Position numbers and translations under genes: made by a program | Notes under the pieces: model-generated | Database searches by the model: none | Told to the model about the DNA's origin: nothing | What the model saw: the letters and a program-made list of their open reading frames with translations, nothing else | In this document: positions 12,116 through 24,406 of the stretch, piece after piece | Position numbering within the stretch: position 1 is the stretch's first letter | Layout of the letters: the number at the start of each line of letters is the position of its first letter | Source of the DNA: Pleodorina starrii | Lineage: Eukaryota; Chlorophyta; Chlorophyceae; Chlamydomonadales; Volvocaceae | Assembly: GCA_030267565.1 (NCBI GenBank) | Contig: BRXU01000029.1 | Span: 1 to 64,000, forward strand | Direction of reading: 5' to 3' | Length of the DNA: 64,000 nucleotides

Positions 12116-15097
12116 CACCGGGCTCCAGGCACAGCAACCGGGCACCGGGCACCGGGCACCCCCGGCACCGGGCACCGGGCACCGGCAACCGGGCACCGGG
12201 CACCGGGCAACGGGCACCGGGCAACCGGCAACCGGCACCGGGCAAACCGCAACGCACCGGGCACCGCACGCAACCGGCACCGGGCACCGGGCACCAGGCA
12301 CCGGGCAACGGGCACCGGGCTCCGGGCACCGGGCACCGGGCACCGGGCACCGCCTCCCTCCCAACGGCACCGGGCTACCGGGCTCCGGCCACCCGCACAG
12401 CACGGGCACCGGCACCGGGCACCGGGCACCGGGCACCGGGCACCGGGCACCGGGCACCGGGCACCGGCACCGGGCACCGGGCACCGGGCACCGGGCACCG
12501 GGCACCGGGCACCGGGCACCGGCACCGGGCACCGGCACCGGCACCGGGCACCGGGCACCGGGCACCGGGCACCGGGCACCGGCACCGGGCACCGGCCACT
12601 CGGCACCGGGCACCGGGCACCGGGCACCGGGCACCGGGCACCGGGCACCGGGCACCGGGCACCGGGCACCGGGCACCGGGCACCGGGCACCGGGCACCGG
12701 GCACCGGGCACCGGGCACCGGGCACCGGGCACCGGGCACCGGGCACCGGGCACCGGGCACCGGGCACCGGGCACCGGGCACCGGGCACCGGGCACCGGGC
12801 ACCGGGCACCGGGCACCGGGCACCGGGCACCGGGCACCGGGCACCCGGGCACCGGGCACCGGGCACCGGGCACCGGGCACCGGGCACCGGGCACCGGCAC
12901 CGGGCACCGGGCACCGGGCACCGGGCACCGGGCACCGGCACCGGCACCGGGCACCGGGCACCGGGCACCGGGCACCGGGCACCGGGCACCGGGCACCGGG
13001 CACCGGGCACCGGGAACCCGGCACCGCGCACCGGGCACCGGGCACCGGGCACCGGGCACCGGGCACCGGGCACCGGGCACCGGGCACCGGGCACCGGGCA
13101 CCGGGCACCGGGCACCGGGCAGGCACCGGGCACCGGGCACCGGGCACCGGGCACCGGGCACCGGGCACCGGGCACCGGGCACCGGCACCGGGCACCGGGC
13201 CACCGGGCACCGGGCACCGGGCACCGGGCACCGGGCACCGGGCACCGGGCACCGGGCACCGGCACCGGGCACCGGGCACCGGGCACCGGGCACCGGGCAC
13301 CGGGCACCGGCACCGGGCACCGGGCACCGGGCACGGGCACCGGGCACCGGGCACCGGGCACCGGGCACCGGGCACCGGGCACCGGGCACCGGGCACCCGG
13401 CACCGCACACGCACCGGGCACCGGGCTCCCGTTCCGCCCCTACCGGCACCGGGCACCGGCACCCTCCGCACCGGCACCCCCGCACCGGGCACCGACACCG
13501 GCACCGGGCACCGGGCTCCGGGCACCGGGCACCGGCACCGGCACCCAAAGCACCAGCACCGGCACTCGGCACCGGCCACCGGCACCGGGCACACCGGGCA
13601 CCGGGAACCGGGCACCGGCACCGGCACCGGGCACCGGCAGCCCGGCACCGGGCACCGCAACGCAACCGGGCACCCGGCACCGGCACCGCACCGGGCACCG
13701 GGCACCCTCCGACCCCCACCGGGCAACACGGACCCGCAACCGGCACCGACCCGCACCGCTCCACCCACCAACCCACCGGGCACCGGGCACCCGGGGCACC
13801 GGGCACCGGGCACCCGGCACCGCCACCGGCACCGGCACCGGGCACCGGGCATCCGGGCACCGGGCACCGGCACCGGGCACCGGGCACCGGGCACGGCACC
13901 GGGCACCGGGCACCGGGCACCGGGCACCGGGACCCGGGCACCGGGCACCGGGCACCGGGCACCGGGCACCGGGCACCGGGCACCGGGCACCGGGCACCGG
14001 GCACCGGGCACCGGGCACCGGGACCAGGGCACCGGGCACCGGGCACCGGGGCACCGGCACCGGGCACCGGCACCGGGCACCGGGCACCGGGCACCGGGCA
14101 CCGGGCACCGGGCACCGGGCACCGGGCACCGGGGCACCGGGCACCGGGCACCGGGCACCGGGCACCGGGCACCGGGCACCGGGCACCGGGCACCGGGCAC
14201 CGGGCACCGGGCACCGGCACCGGGCACCGGGCACCGGGCACCGGGCACCGGCCCCCGGGCACCGGGCCCCCGGCACCCGGCACCCGGCACCGGGCACCGG
14301 GGAACGGGCACCGGGGCACCGGGCACCGGGCACCGGGCACCGGGCACCGGGCACCGGGCACCGGGCACCGGGCACCGGGCACCGGGCACCGGGCACCGCA
14401 ACCGGGCACCGCAACCGGCAACCGGCACCGGCACCGGGCACCGGGCACCGCAACCGGGCAACCGGGCACCGGCACCGGGCCACAGGCATCCGCACCGACA
14501 CCGCACCGGGCACCGGCACGGCACCGGCCCGCACCGGCACCGGCACCGGCACCGCACCGGGCACCGGCCCGAACCGCACCGGGCACCGCACCGGGCACCG
14601 GCACCGCACCCACCCACCGGGCATCAGCACCGGCCACCGCACCGGCACCGCTACGGCTCCGCACCGCACCGCACCGCACCGCCACCGAGCACCGCTCCGG
14701 CACCGTCACCGGGCTCGGCACCGCACCGCACCGGCAAACCGGCACCGGGCACCGCACCGGCACCGGCCCCCCCCGGCCCCAACCGGCACCGGCAAACGCA
14801 CCGGGCCACCCGGCACCGGCACCGGGGCACCGCACCGGCACCGGGCACCGGGCAACCGCACCGGCACCGGCTCACGCAACCGGGCCCGTGCACCGGCCCG
14901 GCACAGCACCGGCACCGGCACCGCCCCGCACCGCACGGCACCGGCACACGCACCGGCAACCCACCGCACCGCACCGCACCGCTTCCGGCACCGCACCGGC
15001 AACCGGGCACCGGACCCGCCACCGGCACCGGCACCGGGCTCCGGACCCGACCCGCACCGCACCGGCACCGGCACCGCACCGCACCGCCAGGGGCACC
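12116..15097. repeat. Irregular GGCACCG/GCACCG satellite, heavily degenerate towards 15 kb
   Basis: This is the same GCACCGG family, but with many 5-, 6- and 8-base steps. It becomes a loose CACCG-rich tract from about 13390 to 13840 and again from 14400 to 15097. A regular stretch lies at about 12600-13000. The disorder peaks next to the strand switch at 15097/15098, whereas the other side of the switch is almost perfectly regular. Confidence 0.9.
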
Positions 15098-15104
15098 GGT
15101 GCCC
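15091..15104. other. Perfect palindrome at the satellite strand switch
   Basis: GGGCACCGGTGCCC marks the exact point where the array changes from the GGGCACC strand to GGTGCCC. It is the axis of the inverted arrangement. The distance to the LTR on the left is 8775 bp and on the right 8860 bp. Confidence 0.9.
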
Positions 15105-18100
15105 GGTGCCCGGTGCCCGGTGCCCGGTGCCCGGTGCCCGGTGCCCGGTGCCCGGTGCCCGTGCCCGGTGCCCGGTGCCCGGTGCCCGGTGCCCGGTGCC
15201 CGTGCCCGGTGCCCGGTGCCCGGTGCCCGGTGCCCGGTGCCCGGTGCCCGGTGCCCGGTGCCCGGTGCCCGGTGCCCGGTGCCCGGTGCCCGGTGCCCGG
15301 TGCCCGGTGCCCGGTGCCCGGTGCCCGGTGCCCGGTGCCCGGTGCCCGGTGCCCGGTGCCCGGTGCCCGGTGCCCGGTGCCCGGTGCCCGGTGCCCGGTG
15401 CCCGGTGCCCGGTGCCCGGTGCCCGGTGCCCGGTGCCCGGTGCCCGGTGCCCGGTGCCCGGTGCCCGGTGCCCGGTGCCCGGTGCCCGGTGCCCGGTGCC
15501 CGGTGCCCGGTGCCCGGTGCCCGGTGCCCGGTGCCCGGTGCCCGGTGCCCGGTGCCCGGTGCCCGGTGCCCGGTGCCCGGTGCCCGGTGCCCGGTGCCCG
15601 GTGCCCGGTGCCCGGTGCCCGGTGCCCGGTGCCCGGTGCCCGGTGCCCGGTGCCCGGTGCCCGGTGCCCGGTGCCCGGTGCCCGGTGCCCGGTGCCCGGT
15701 GCCCGGTGCCCGGTGCCCGGTGCCCGGTGCCCGGTGCCCGGTGCCCGGTGCCCGGTGCCCGGTGCCGGTGCCCGGTGCCCGGTGCCCGGTGCCCGGTGCC
15801 CGGTGCCCGGTGCCCGGTGCCCGGTGCCCGGTGCCCGGTGCCCGGTGCCCGGTGCCCGGTGCCCGGTGCCCGGTGCCCGGTGCCCGGTGCCCGGTGCCCG
15901 GTGCCCGGTGCCCGGTGCCCGGTGCCCGGTGCCCGGTGCCCGGTGCCCGGTGCCCGGTGCCCGGTGCCCGGTGCCCGGTGCCCGGTGCCCGGTGCCCGGT
16001 GCCCGGTGCCCGGTGCCCGGTGCCCGGTGCCCGGTGCCCGGTGCCCGGTGCCCGGTGCCCGGTGCCCGGTGCCCGGTGCCCGGTGCCCGGTGCCCGGTGC
16101 CCGGTGCCCGGTGCCCGGTGCCCGGTGCCCGGTGCCCGGTGCCCGGTGCCCGGTGCCCGGTGCCCGGTGCCCGGTGCCCGGTGCCCGGTGCCCGGTGCCC
16201 GGTGCCCGGTGCCCGGTGCCCGGTGCCCGGTGCCCGGTGCCCGGTGCCCGGTGCCCGGTGCCCGGTGCCCGGTGCCCGGTGCCCGGTGCCCGGTGCCCGG
16301 TGCGCGGTGCCCGGTGCCCGGTGCCCCGTGCCCGGTGCCCGGTGCCCGGTGCCCGGTGCCCGGTGCCCGGTGCCCGGTGCCCGGTGCCCGGTGCCCGGTG
16401 CCCGGTGCCCGGTGCCCGGTGCCCGGTGCCCGGTGCCCGGTGCCCGGTGCCCGTCGCCCGGTGCCCGGTGCCCGGTGCCCGGTGCCCGGTGCCCGGTGCC
16501 CGGTGCCCGGTGCCCGGTGCCCGGTGCCCGGTGCCCGGTGCCCGGTGCCCGGTGCCCGGTGCCCGGTGCCCGGTGCCCGGTGCCCGGTGCCCGGTGCCCG
16601 GTGCCCGGTGCCCGGTGCCCGGTGCCCGGTGCCCGGTGCCCGGTGCCCGGTGCCCGGTGCCCGGTGCCCGGTGCCCGGTGCCCGGTGCCCGGTGCCCGGT
16701 GCCCGGTGCCCGGTGCCCGGTGCCCGGTGCCCGGTGCCCGGTGCCCGGTGCCCGGTGCCCGTGCCCGGTGCCCGGTGCCCGGTGCCCGGTGCCCGGTGCC
16801 CGGTGCCCGGTGCCCGGTGCCCGGTGCCCGGTGCCCGGTGCCCGGTGCCCGGTGCCCGGTGCCCGGTGCCCGGTGCCCGGTGCCCGGTGCCCGGTGCCCG
16901 GTGCCCGGTGCCCGGTGCCCGGTGCCCGGTGCCCGGTGCCCGGTGCCCGGTGCCCGGTGCCCGGTGCCCGGTGCCCGGTGCCCGGTGCCCGGTGCCCGGT
17001 GCCCGGTGCCCGGTGCCCGGTGCCCGGTGCCCGGTGCCCGGTGCCCGGTGCCCGGTGCCCGGTGCCCGGTGCCCGGTGCCCGGTGCCCGGTGCCCGGTGC
17101 CCGGTGCCCGGTGCCCGGTGCCCGGTGCCCGGTGCCCGGTGCCCGGTGCCCGGTGCCCGGTGCCCGGTGCCCGGTGCCCGGTGCCCGGTGCCCGGTGCCC
17201 GGTGCCCGGTGCCCGGTGCCCGGTGCCCGGTGCCCGGTGCCCGGTGCCCGGTGCCCGGTGCCCGGTGCCCGGTGCCCGGTGCCCGGTGCCCGGTGCCCGG
17301 TGCCCGGTGCCCGGTGCCCGGTGCCCGGTGCCCGGTGCCCGGTGCCCGGTGCCCGGTGCCCGGTGCCCGGTGCCCGGTGCCCGGTGCCCGGTGCCCGGTG
17401 CCCGGTGCCCGGTGCCCGGTGCCCGGTGCCCGGTGCCCGGTGCCCGGTGCCCGGTGCCCGGTGCCCGGTGCCCGGTGCCCGGTGCCCGGTGCCCGGTGCC
17501 CGGTGCCCGGTGCCCGGTGCCCGGTGCCCGGTGCCCGGTGCCCGGTGCCCGGTGCCCGGTGCCCGGTGCCCGGTGCCCGGTGCCCGGTGCCCGGTGCCCG
17601 GTGCCCGGTGCCCGGTGCCCGGTGCCCGGTGCCCGGTGCCCGGTGCCCGGTGCCCGGTGCCCGGTGCCCGGTGCCCGGTGCCCGGTGCCCGGTGCCCGGT
17701 GCCCGGTGCCCGGTGCCCGGTGCCCGGTGCCCGGTGCCCGGTGCCCGGTGCCCGGTGCCCGGTGCCCGGTGCCCGGTGCCCGGTGCCCGGTGCCCGGTGC
17801 CCGGTGCCCGGTGCCCGGTGCCCGGTGCCCGGTGCCCGGTGCCCGGTGCCCGGTGCCCGGTGCCCGGTGCCCGGTGCCCGGTGCCCGGTGCCCGGTGCCC
17901 GGTGCCCGGTGCCCGGTGCCCGGTGCCCGGTGCCCGGTGCCCGGTGCCCGGTGCCCGGTGCCCGGTGCCCGGTGCCCGGTGCCCGGTGCCCGGTGCCCGG
18001 TGCCCGGTGCCCGGTGCCCGGTGCCCGGTGCCCGGTGCCCGGTGCCCGGTGCCCGGTGCCCGGTGCCCGGTGCCCGGTGCCCGGTGCCCGGTGCCCGGTG

Positions 18101-21100
18101 CCCGGTGCCCGGTGCCGGTGCCCGGTGCCCGGTGCCCGGTGCCCGGTGCCCGGTGCCCGGTGCCCGGTGCCCGGTGCCCGGTGCCCGGTGCCCGGTGCCC
18201 GGTGCCCGGTGCCCGGTGCCCGGTGCCCGGTGCCCGGTGCCCGGTGCCCGGTGCCCGGTGCCCGGTGCCCGGTGCCCGGTGCCCGGTGCCCGGTGCCCGG
18301 TGCCCGGTGCCCGGTGCCCGGTGCCCGGTGCCCGGTGCCCGGTGCCCGGTGCCCGGTGCCCGGTGCCCGGTGCCCGGTGCCCGGTGCCCGGTGCCCGGTG
18401 CCCGGTGCCCGGTGCCCGGTGCCCGGTGCCCGGTGCCCGGTGCCCGGTGCCCGGTGCCCGGTGCCCGGTGCCCGGTGCCCGGTGCCCGGTGCCCGGTGCC
18501 CGGTGCCCGGTGCCCGGTGCCCGGTGCCCGGTGCCCGGTGCCCGGTGCCGGGGGCCCGGGGCCCGGTGCCCGGTGCCCGGTGCCCGGTGCCCGGTGCCCG
18601 GTGCCCGGTGCCCGGTGCCCGGTGCCCGGTGCCCGGTGGCCGGTGCCCGGTGCCCGGTGGCCGGTGCCCGGTGCCCGGTGCCCGGTGCCCGGTGCCCGTG
18701 GCCCGGTGCCCGGTGCCCGGTGCCCGGTGCCCGGTGCCCGGTGCCCGGTGCCCGGTGCCCGGTGCCCGGTGCCCGGTGCCCGGTGCCCGGTGCCCGGTGC
18801 CCGGTGCCCGGTGCCCGGTGCCCGGTGCCCGGTGCCCGGTGCCCGGTGCCCGGTGCCCGGTGCCCGGTGCCCGGTGCCCGGTGCCCGGTGCCCGGTGCCC
18901 GGTGCCCGGTGCCCGGTGCCCGGTGCCCGGGTCCCGGTGCCCGGTGCCCGGTGCCCGGTGCCCGGTGCCCGGTGCCCGGTGCCCGGTGCCCGGTGCCCGG
19001 TGCCCGGTGCCCGGTGCCCGGTGCCCGGTGCCCGGTGCCCGGTGCCCGGTGCCCGGTGCCCGGTGCCCGGTGCCCGGTGCCCGGTGCCCGGTGCCCGGTG
19101 CCCGGTGCCCGGTGCCCGGTGCCCGGTGCCCGGTGCCCGGTGCCCGGTGCCCGGTGCCCGGTGCCCGGTGCCCGGTGCCCGGTGCCCGGTGCCCGGTGCC
19201 CGGTGCCCGGTGCCCGGTGCCCGGTGCCCGGTGCCCGGTGCCCGGTGCCCGGTGCCCGGTGCCCGGTGCCCGGTGCCCGGTGCCCGGTGCCCGGTGCCCG
19301 GTGCCCGGTGCCCGGTGCCCGGTGCCCGGTGCCCGGTGCCCGGTGCCCGGTGCCCGGTGCCCGGTGCCCGGTGCCCGGTGCCCGGTGCCCGGTGCCCGGT
19401 GCCCGGTGCCCGGTGCCCGGTGCCCGGTGCCCGGTGCCCGGTGCCCGGTGCCCGGTGCCCGGTGCCCGGTGCCCGGTGCCCGGTGCCCGGTGCCCGGTGC
19501 CCGGTGCCCGGTGCCCGGTGCCCGGTGCCCGGTGCCCGGTGCCCGGTGCCCGGTGCCCGGTGCCCGGTGCCCGGTGCCCGGTGCCCGGTGCCCGGTGCCC
19601 GGTGCCCGGTGCCCGGTGCCCGGTGCCCGGTGCCCGGTGCCCGGTGCCCGGTGCCCGGTGCCCGGTGCCCGGTGCCCGGTGCCCGGTGCCCGGTGCCCGG
19701 TGCCCGGTGCCCGGTGCCCGGTGCCCGGTGCCCGGTGCCCGGTGCCCGGTGCCCGGTGCCCGGTGCCCGGTGCCCGGTGCCCGGTGCCCGGTGCCCGGTG
19801 CCCGGTGCCCGGTGCCCGGTGCCCGGTGCCCGGTGCCCGGTGCCCGGTGCCCGGTGCCCGGTGCCCGGTGCCCGGTGCCCGGTGCCCGGTGCCCGGTGCC
19901 CGGTGCCCGGTGCCCGGTGCCCGGTGCCCGGTGCCCGGTGCCCGGTGCCCGGTGCCCGGTGCCCGGTGCCCGGTGCCCGGTGCCCGGTGCCCGGTGCCCG
20001 GTGCCCGGTGCCCGGTGCCCGGTGCCCGGTGCCCGGTGCCCGGTGCCCGGTGCCCGGTGCCCGGTGCCCGGTGCCCGGTGCCCGGTGCCCGGTGCCCGGT
20101 GCCCGGTGCCCGGTGCCCGGTGCCCGGTGCCCGGTGCCCGGTGCCCGGTGCCCGGTGCCCGGTGCCCGGTGCCCGGTGCCCGGTGCCCGGTGCCCGGTGC
20201 CCGGTGCCCGGTGCCCGGTGCCCGGTGCCCGGTGCCCGGTGCCCGGTGCCCGGTGCCCGGTGCCCGGTGCCCGGTGCCCGGTGCCCGGTGCCCGGTGCCC
20301 GGTGCCCGGTGCCCGGTGCCCGGTGCCCGGTGCCCGGTGCCCGGTGCCCGGTGCCCGGTGCCCGGTGCCCGGTGCCCGGTGCCCGGTGCCCGGTGCCCGG
20401 TGCCCGGTGCCCGGTGCCCGGTGCCCGGTGCCCGGTGCCCGGTGCCCGGTGCCCGGTGCCCGGTGCCCGGTGCCCGGTGCCCGGTGCCCGGTGCCCGGTG
20501 CCCGGTGCCCGGTGCCCGGTGCCCGGTGCCCGGTGCCCGGTGCCCGGTGCCCGGTGCCCGGTGCCCGGTGCCCGGTGCCCGGTGCCCGGTGCCCGGTGCC
20601 CGGTGCCCGGTGCCCGGTGCCCGGTGCCCGGTGCCCGGTGCCCGGTGCCCGGTGCCCGGTGCCCGGTGCCCGGTGCCCGGTGCCCGGTGCCCGGTGCCCG
20701 GTGCCCGGTGCCCGGTGCCCGGTGCCCGGTGCCCGGTGCCCGGTGCCCGGTGCCCGGTGCCCGGTGCCCGGTGCCCGGTGCCCGGTGCCCGGTGCCCGGT
20801 GCCCGGTGCCCGGTGCCCGGTGCCCGGTGCCCGGTGCCCGGTGCCCGGTGCCCGGTGCCCGGTGCCCGGTGCCCGGTGCCCGGTGCCCGGTGCCCGGTGC
20901 CCGGTGCCCGGTGCCCGGTGCCCGGTGCCCGGTGCCCGGTGCCCGGTGCCCGGTGCCCGGTGCCCGGTGCCCGGTGCCCGGTGCCCGGTGCCCGGTGCCC
21001 GGTGCCCGGTGCCCGGTGCCCGGTGCCCGGTGCCCGGTGCCCGGTGCCCGGTGCCCGGTGCCCGGTGCCCGGTGCCCGGTGCCCGGTGCCCGGTGCCCGG

Positions 21101-22231
21101 TGCCCGGTGCCCGGTGCCCGGTGCCCGGTGCCCGGTGCCCGGTGCCCGGTGCCCGGTGCCCGGTGCCCGGTGCCCGGTGCCCGGTGCCCGGTGCCCGGTG
21201 CCCGGTGCCCGGTGCCCGGTGCCCGGTGCCCGGTGCCCGGTGCCCGGTGCCCGGTGCCCGGTGCCCGGTGCCCGGTGCCCGGTGCCCGGTGCCCGGTGCC
21301 CGGTGCCCGGTGCCCGGTGCCCGGTGCCCGGTGCCCGGTGCCCGGTGCCCGGTGCCCGGTGCCCGGTGCCCGGTGCCCGGTGCCCGGTGCCCGGTGCCCG
21401 GTGCCAGGAGCCCGGTTCCCGGTGCCCGGTGCCCGGTGCCCGGTGCCCGGTGCCCGGTGCCCGGTGCCCGGTGCCCGGTGCCCGGTGCCCGGTGCCCGGT
21501 GCCCGGTGCCCGGTGCCCGGTGCCCGGTGCCCGGTGCCCGGTGCCCGGTGCCCGGTGCCCGGTGCCCGGTGCCCGGTGCCCGGTGCCCGGTGCCCGGTGC
21601 CCGGTGCCCGGTGCCCGGTGCCCGGTGCCCGGTGCCCGGTGCCCGGTGCCCGGTGCCCGGTGCCCGGTGCCCGGTGCCCGGTGCCCGGTGCCCGGTGCCC
21701 GGTGCCCGGTGCCCGGTGCCCGGTGCCCGGTGCCCGGTGCCCGGTGCCCGGTGCCCGGTGCCCGGTGCCCGGTGCCCGGTGCCCGGTGCCCGGTGCCCGG
21801 TGCCCGGTGCCCGGTGCCCGGTGCCCGGTGCCCGGTGCCCGGTGCCCGGTGCCCGGTGCCCGGTGCCCGGTGCCCGGTGCCCGGTGCCCGGTGCCCGGTG
21901 CCCGGTGCCCGGTGCCCGGTGCCCGGTGCCCGGTGCCCGGTGCCCGGTGCCCGGTGCCCGGTGCCCGGTGCCCGGTGCCCGGTGCCCGGTGCCCGGTGCC
22001 CGGTGCCCGGTGCCCGGTGCCCGGTGCCCGGTGCCCGGTGCCCGGTGCCCGGTGCCCGGTGCCCGGTGCCCGGTGCCCGGTGCCCGGTGCCCGGTGCCCG
22101 GTGCCCGGTGCCCGGTGCCCGGTGCCCGGTGCCCGGTGCCCGGTGCCCGGTGCCCGGTGCCCGGTGCCCGGTGCCCGGTGCCCGGTGCCCGGTGCCCGGT
22201 GCCCGGTGCCCGGTGCCCGGTGCCCGGTGCC
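15098..22231. repeat. (GGTGCCC)n heptamer satellite, about 1019 units
   Basis: This is a very regular 7-mer array. Deviations are sparse: single 6-mer steps near 15764, 16760 and 18114, a small cluster of GGTGGCC units near 18640-18670, and point changes near 16300, 16455, 18550, 18930 and 21400. It reads without stops in all three forward frames because 7 and 3 are coprime and the repeat has no stop triplet. Confidence 0.97.
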
Positions 22232-22480
22232 CGGCTGCCCGGTGCCCGGCTGCCCGGCTGCCCGGCTCCCGGCTGCCCGGCGCCCGGCTGCCCGGCTGCC
22301 CGGCTGCCCGGTGGCCGGTGGCCGTTGGCCGGTGGCCGGTGGCCGGTGGCCGGTGGCCGGTGCCCGGTGCCCGGTGCCCGGTGCCCGGTGCCCGGTGCCC
22401 GGTGCCCGGTGCCCGGTGCCCGGTGCCCGGTGCCCGGTGCCCGGTGCCCGGTGCCCGGTGCCCGGTGCCCGGTGCCCGGT
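22232..22480. repeat. Transitional satellite with GGCTGCCC units
   Basis: GGCTGCCC 8-mers and a few shorter units occupy 22232-22310. A short GGTGGCC run (to about 22360) and a GGTGCCC run (to 22480) follow. The same GGCTGCCC motif reappears as a landmark in the higher-order repeats at 43008, 44201, 51583 and 52776. Confidence 0.9.
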
Positions 22481-23957
22481 GGCCGGTGGCCGGTGGCCGG
22501 TGGCCGGTGGCCGGTGGCCGGTGGCCGGTGGCCGGTGGCCGGTGGCCGGTGGCCGGTGGCCGGTGGCCGGTGGCCGGTGGCCGGTGGCCGGTGGCCGGTG
22601 GCCGGTGGCCGGTGGCCGGTGGCCGGTGGCCGGTGGCCGGTGGCCGGTGGCCGGTGGCCGGTGGCCGGTGGCCGGTGGCCGGTGGCCGGTGGCCGGTGGC
22701 CGGTGGCCGGTGGCCGGTGGCCGGTGGCCGGTGGCCGGTGGCCGGTGGCCGGTGGCCGGTGGCCGGTGGCCGGTGGCCGGTGGCCGGTGGCCGGTGGCCG
22801 GTGGCCGGTGGCCGGTGGCCGGTGGCCGGTGGCCGGTGGCCGGTGGCCGGCGGCCGGTGGCCGGGGGCCGGAGGCCGGTGGCCGGTGGCCGGTGGCCGGT
22901 GGCCGGTGGCCGGTGGCCGGTGGCCGGTGGCCGGTGGCCGGTGGCCGGTGGCCGGTGGCCGGTGGCCGGTGTCCGCTGTCCGGAGGCCGGTGGCCGGTGG
23001 CCGGTGGCCGGTGGCCGGTGGCCGGTGGCCGGTGGCCGGTGGCCGGTGGCCGGTGGCCGGTGGCCGGTGGCCGGTGGCCGGTGGCCGGTGGCCGGTGGCC
23101 GGTGGCCGGTGGCCGGAGGCCGGTGGCCGGTGTCCGGTTGCCGGGGTCCGGTGGCCGGTGGCCGGTGGCCGGTGGCCGGTGGCCGGTGGCCGGTGGCCGG
23201 TGGCCGGTGGCCGGTGGCCGGTGGCCGGTGGCCGGTGGCCGGTGGCCGGTGGCCGGTGGCCGGTGGCCGGTGGCCGGTGGCCGGTGGCCGGTGGCCGGTG
23301 GCCGGTGGCCGGTGGCCGGTGGCCGGTGGCCGGTGGCCGGTGGCCGGTGGCCGGTGGCCGGTGGCCGGTGGCCGGTGGCCGGTGGCCGGTGGCCGGTGGC
23401 CGGTGGCCGGTGGCCGGTGGCCGGTGGCCGGTGGCCGGTGGCCGGTGGCCGGTGGCCGGTGGCCGGTGGCCGGTGGCCGGTGGCCGGTGGCCGGTGGCCG
23501 GTGGCCGGTGGCCGGTGGCCGGTGGCCGGTGGCCGGTGGCCGGTGGCCGGTGGCCGGTGGCCGGTGGCCGGTGGCCGGTGGCCGGTGGCCGGTGGCCGGT
23601 GGCCGGTGGCCGGTGGCCGGTGGCCGGTGGCCGGTGGCCGGTGGCCGGTGGCCGGTGGCCGGGGGCCGGTGGCCGGTGGCCGGTGGCCGGTGGCCTGTGC
23701 CCGGTGGACGGTGGCCGGTGGCCGGTGGCCGGTGGCCGGTGGCCGGTGGCCGGTGGCCGGTGGCCGGTGGCCGGTGGCCGGTGGCCGGTGGCCGGTGGCC
23801 GGTGGCCGGTGGCCGGTGGCCGGTGGCCGGTGGCCGGTGGCCGGTGGCCGGTGGCCGGTGGCCGGTGGCCGGTGGCCGGTGGCCGGTGGCCGGTGGCCGG
23901 TGGCCGGTGGCCGGTGGCCGGTGGCCGGTGGCCGGTGGCCGGTGGCCGGTGGCCGGT
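22481..23957. repeat. (GGTGGCC)n heptamer satellite, about 211 units
   Basis: The array runs into the left LTR of the intact element. Point variants cluster at 22850-22870, 22970-22985, 23115-23150 and 23690-23710. The block is interrupted by the retroelement and continues at 31395. The last five bases (23953-23957) belong to the element's target duplication. Confidence 0.97.
23953..23957. repeat. Target site duplication, left copy (CCGGT)
   Basis: CCGGT is found immediately outside the LTR here and again at 31395-31399. Five bases is the usual duplication length for Ty3/gypsy integrases. Because CCGGT is part of the satellite unit, the match alone is weak, but its position at both ends is exact. 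Confidence 0.75.
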
Positions 23958-24359
23958 TGTAATGAATGAGATTCTATCTTAGGCTGCCGAGTGGCAGACC
24001 TGTGCGGAAGCGTGGATCTTTATACCTTAAGCGAGTGAGATGTAAACGGAAGTATGGGCCTAGCCAGGTATTGAACCTGGACCGCAGTGTGTAAGCAATG
24101 GCACCATGCCCTAGCCCGACGAGCTTTTCTACTTCACGGCCCTCGCCAAGCCGCGTGCCGTATCGTGATACGACAGATCAAGTATCTTCTGTGTTCTCTC
24201 TGAGAACTCCTCCAACTAGTGACACACCACACTAGTCTTTGGACTGTATTAATATTTATTATTAATATGTCTGATTCTGTTACTTTGAAGGTTCACGTTG
24301 TTACGTGACCAACGGGTCGGACCCGCGCGTCGCGCTAAGTCCGGAATCCCCGTCTTACA
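23958..24359 (-). repeat. 3' LTR of the intact element
   Basis: It is 402 bp, appears identical to the copy at 30993-31394, and follows the polypurine tract in element orientation. The tRNA-like fold lies at 24056-24117 and the TATA-like box at 24018-24024. Confidence 0.96.
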
Positions 24360-24373
24360 TTCCCCCCCCTCTG
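24360..24373 (-). other. Polypurine tract
   Basis: On the minus strand this is a purine run (AGAGGGGGGGGAA) ending exactly at the TGTAAG start of the 3' LTR. It is expected to prime plus-strand DNA synthesis. Confidence 0.9.
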
Positions 24374-24406
24374 AAGCGAGCGTCCCGAGAGCTCCGTAGT
24401 ACGGAT

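Noticed and set aside
14888..23982. Open frames of about 3000 codons reading GARCPVP repeats, and others of more than 7000 codons over 31333-54215 and about 1900 codons over 6191-11964
   Set aside because: A stop-free 7-mer is open in every frame of that strand and gives the same heptapeptide in each. There is no unique N-terminus, codon bias or domain, so these are satellite, not genes.
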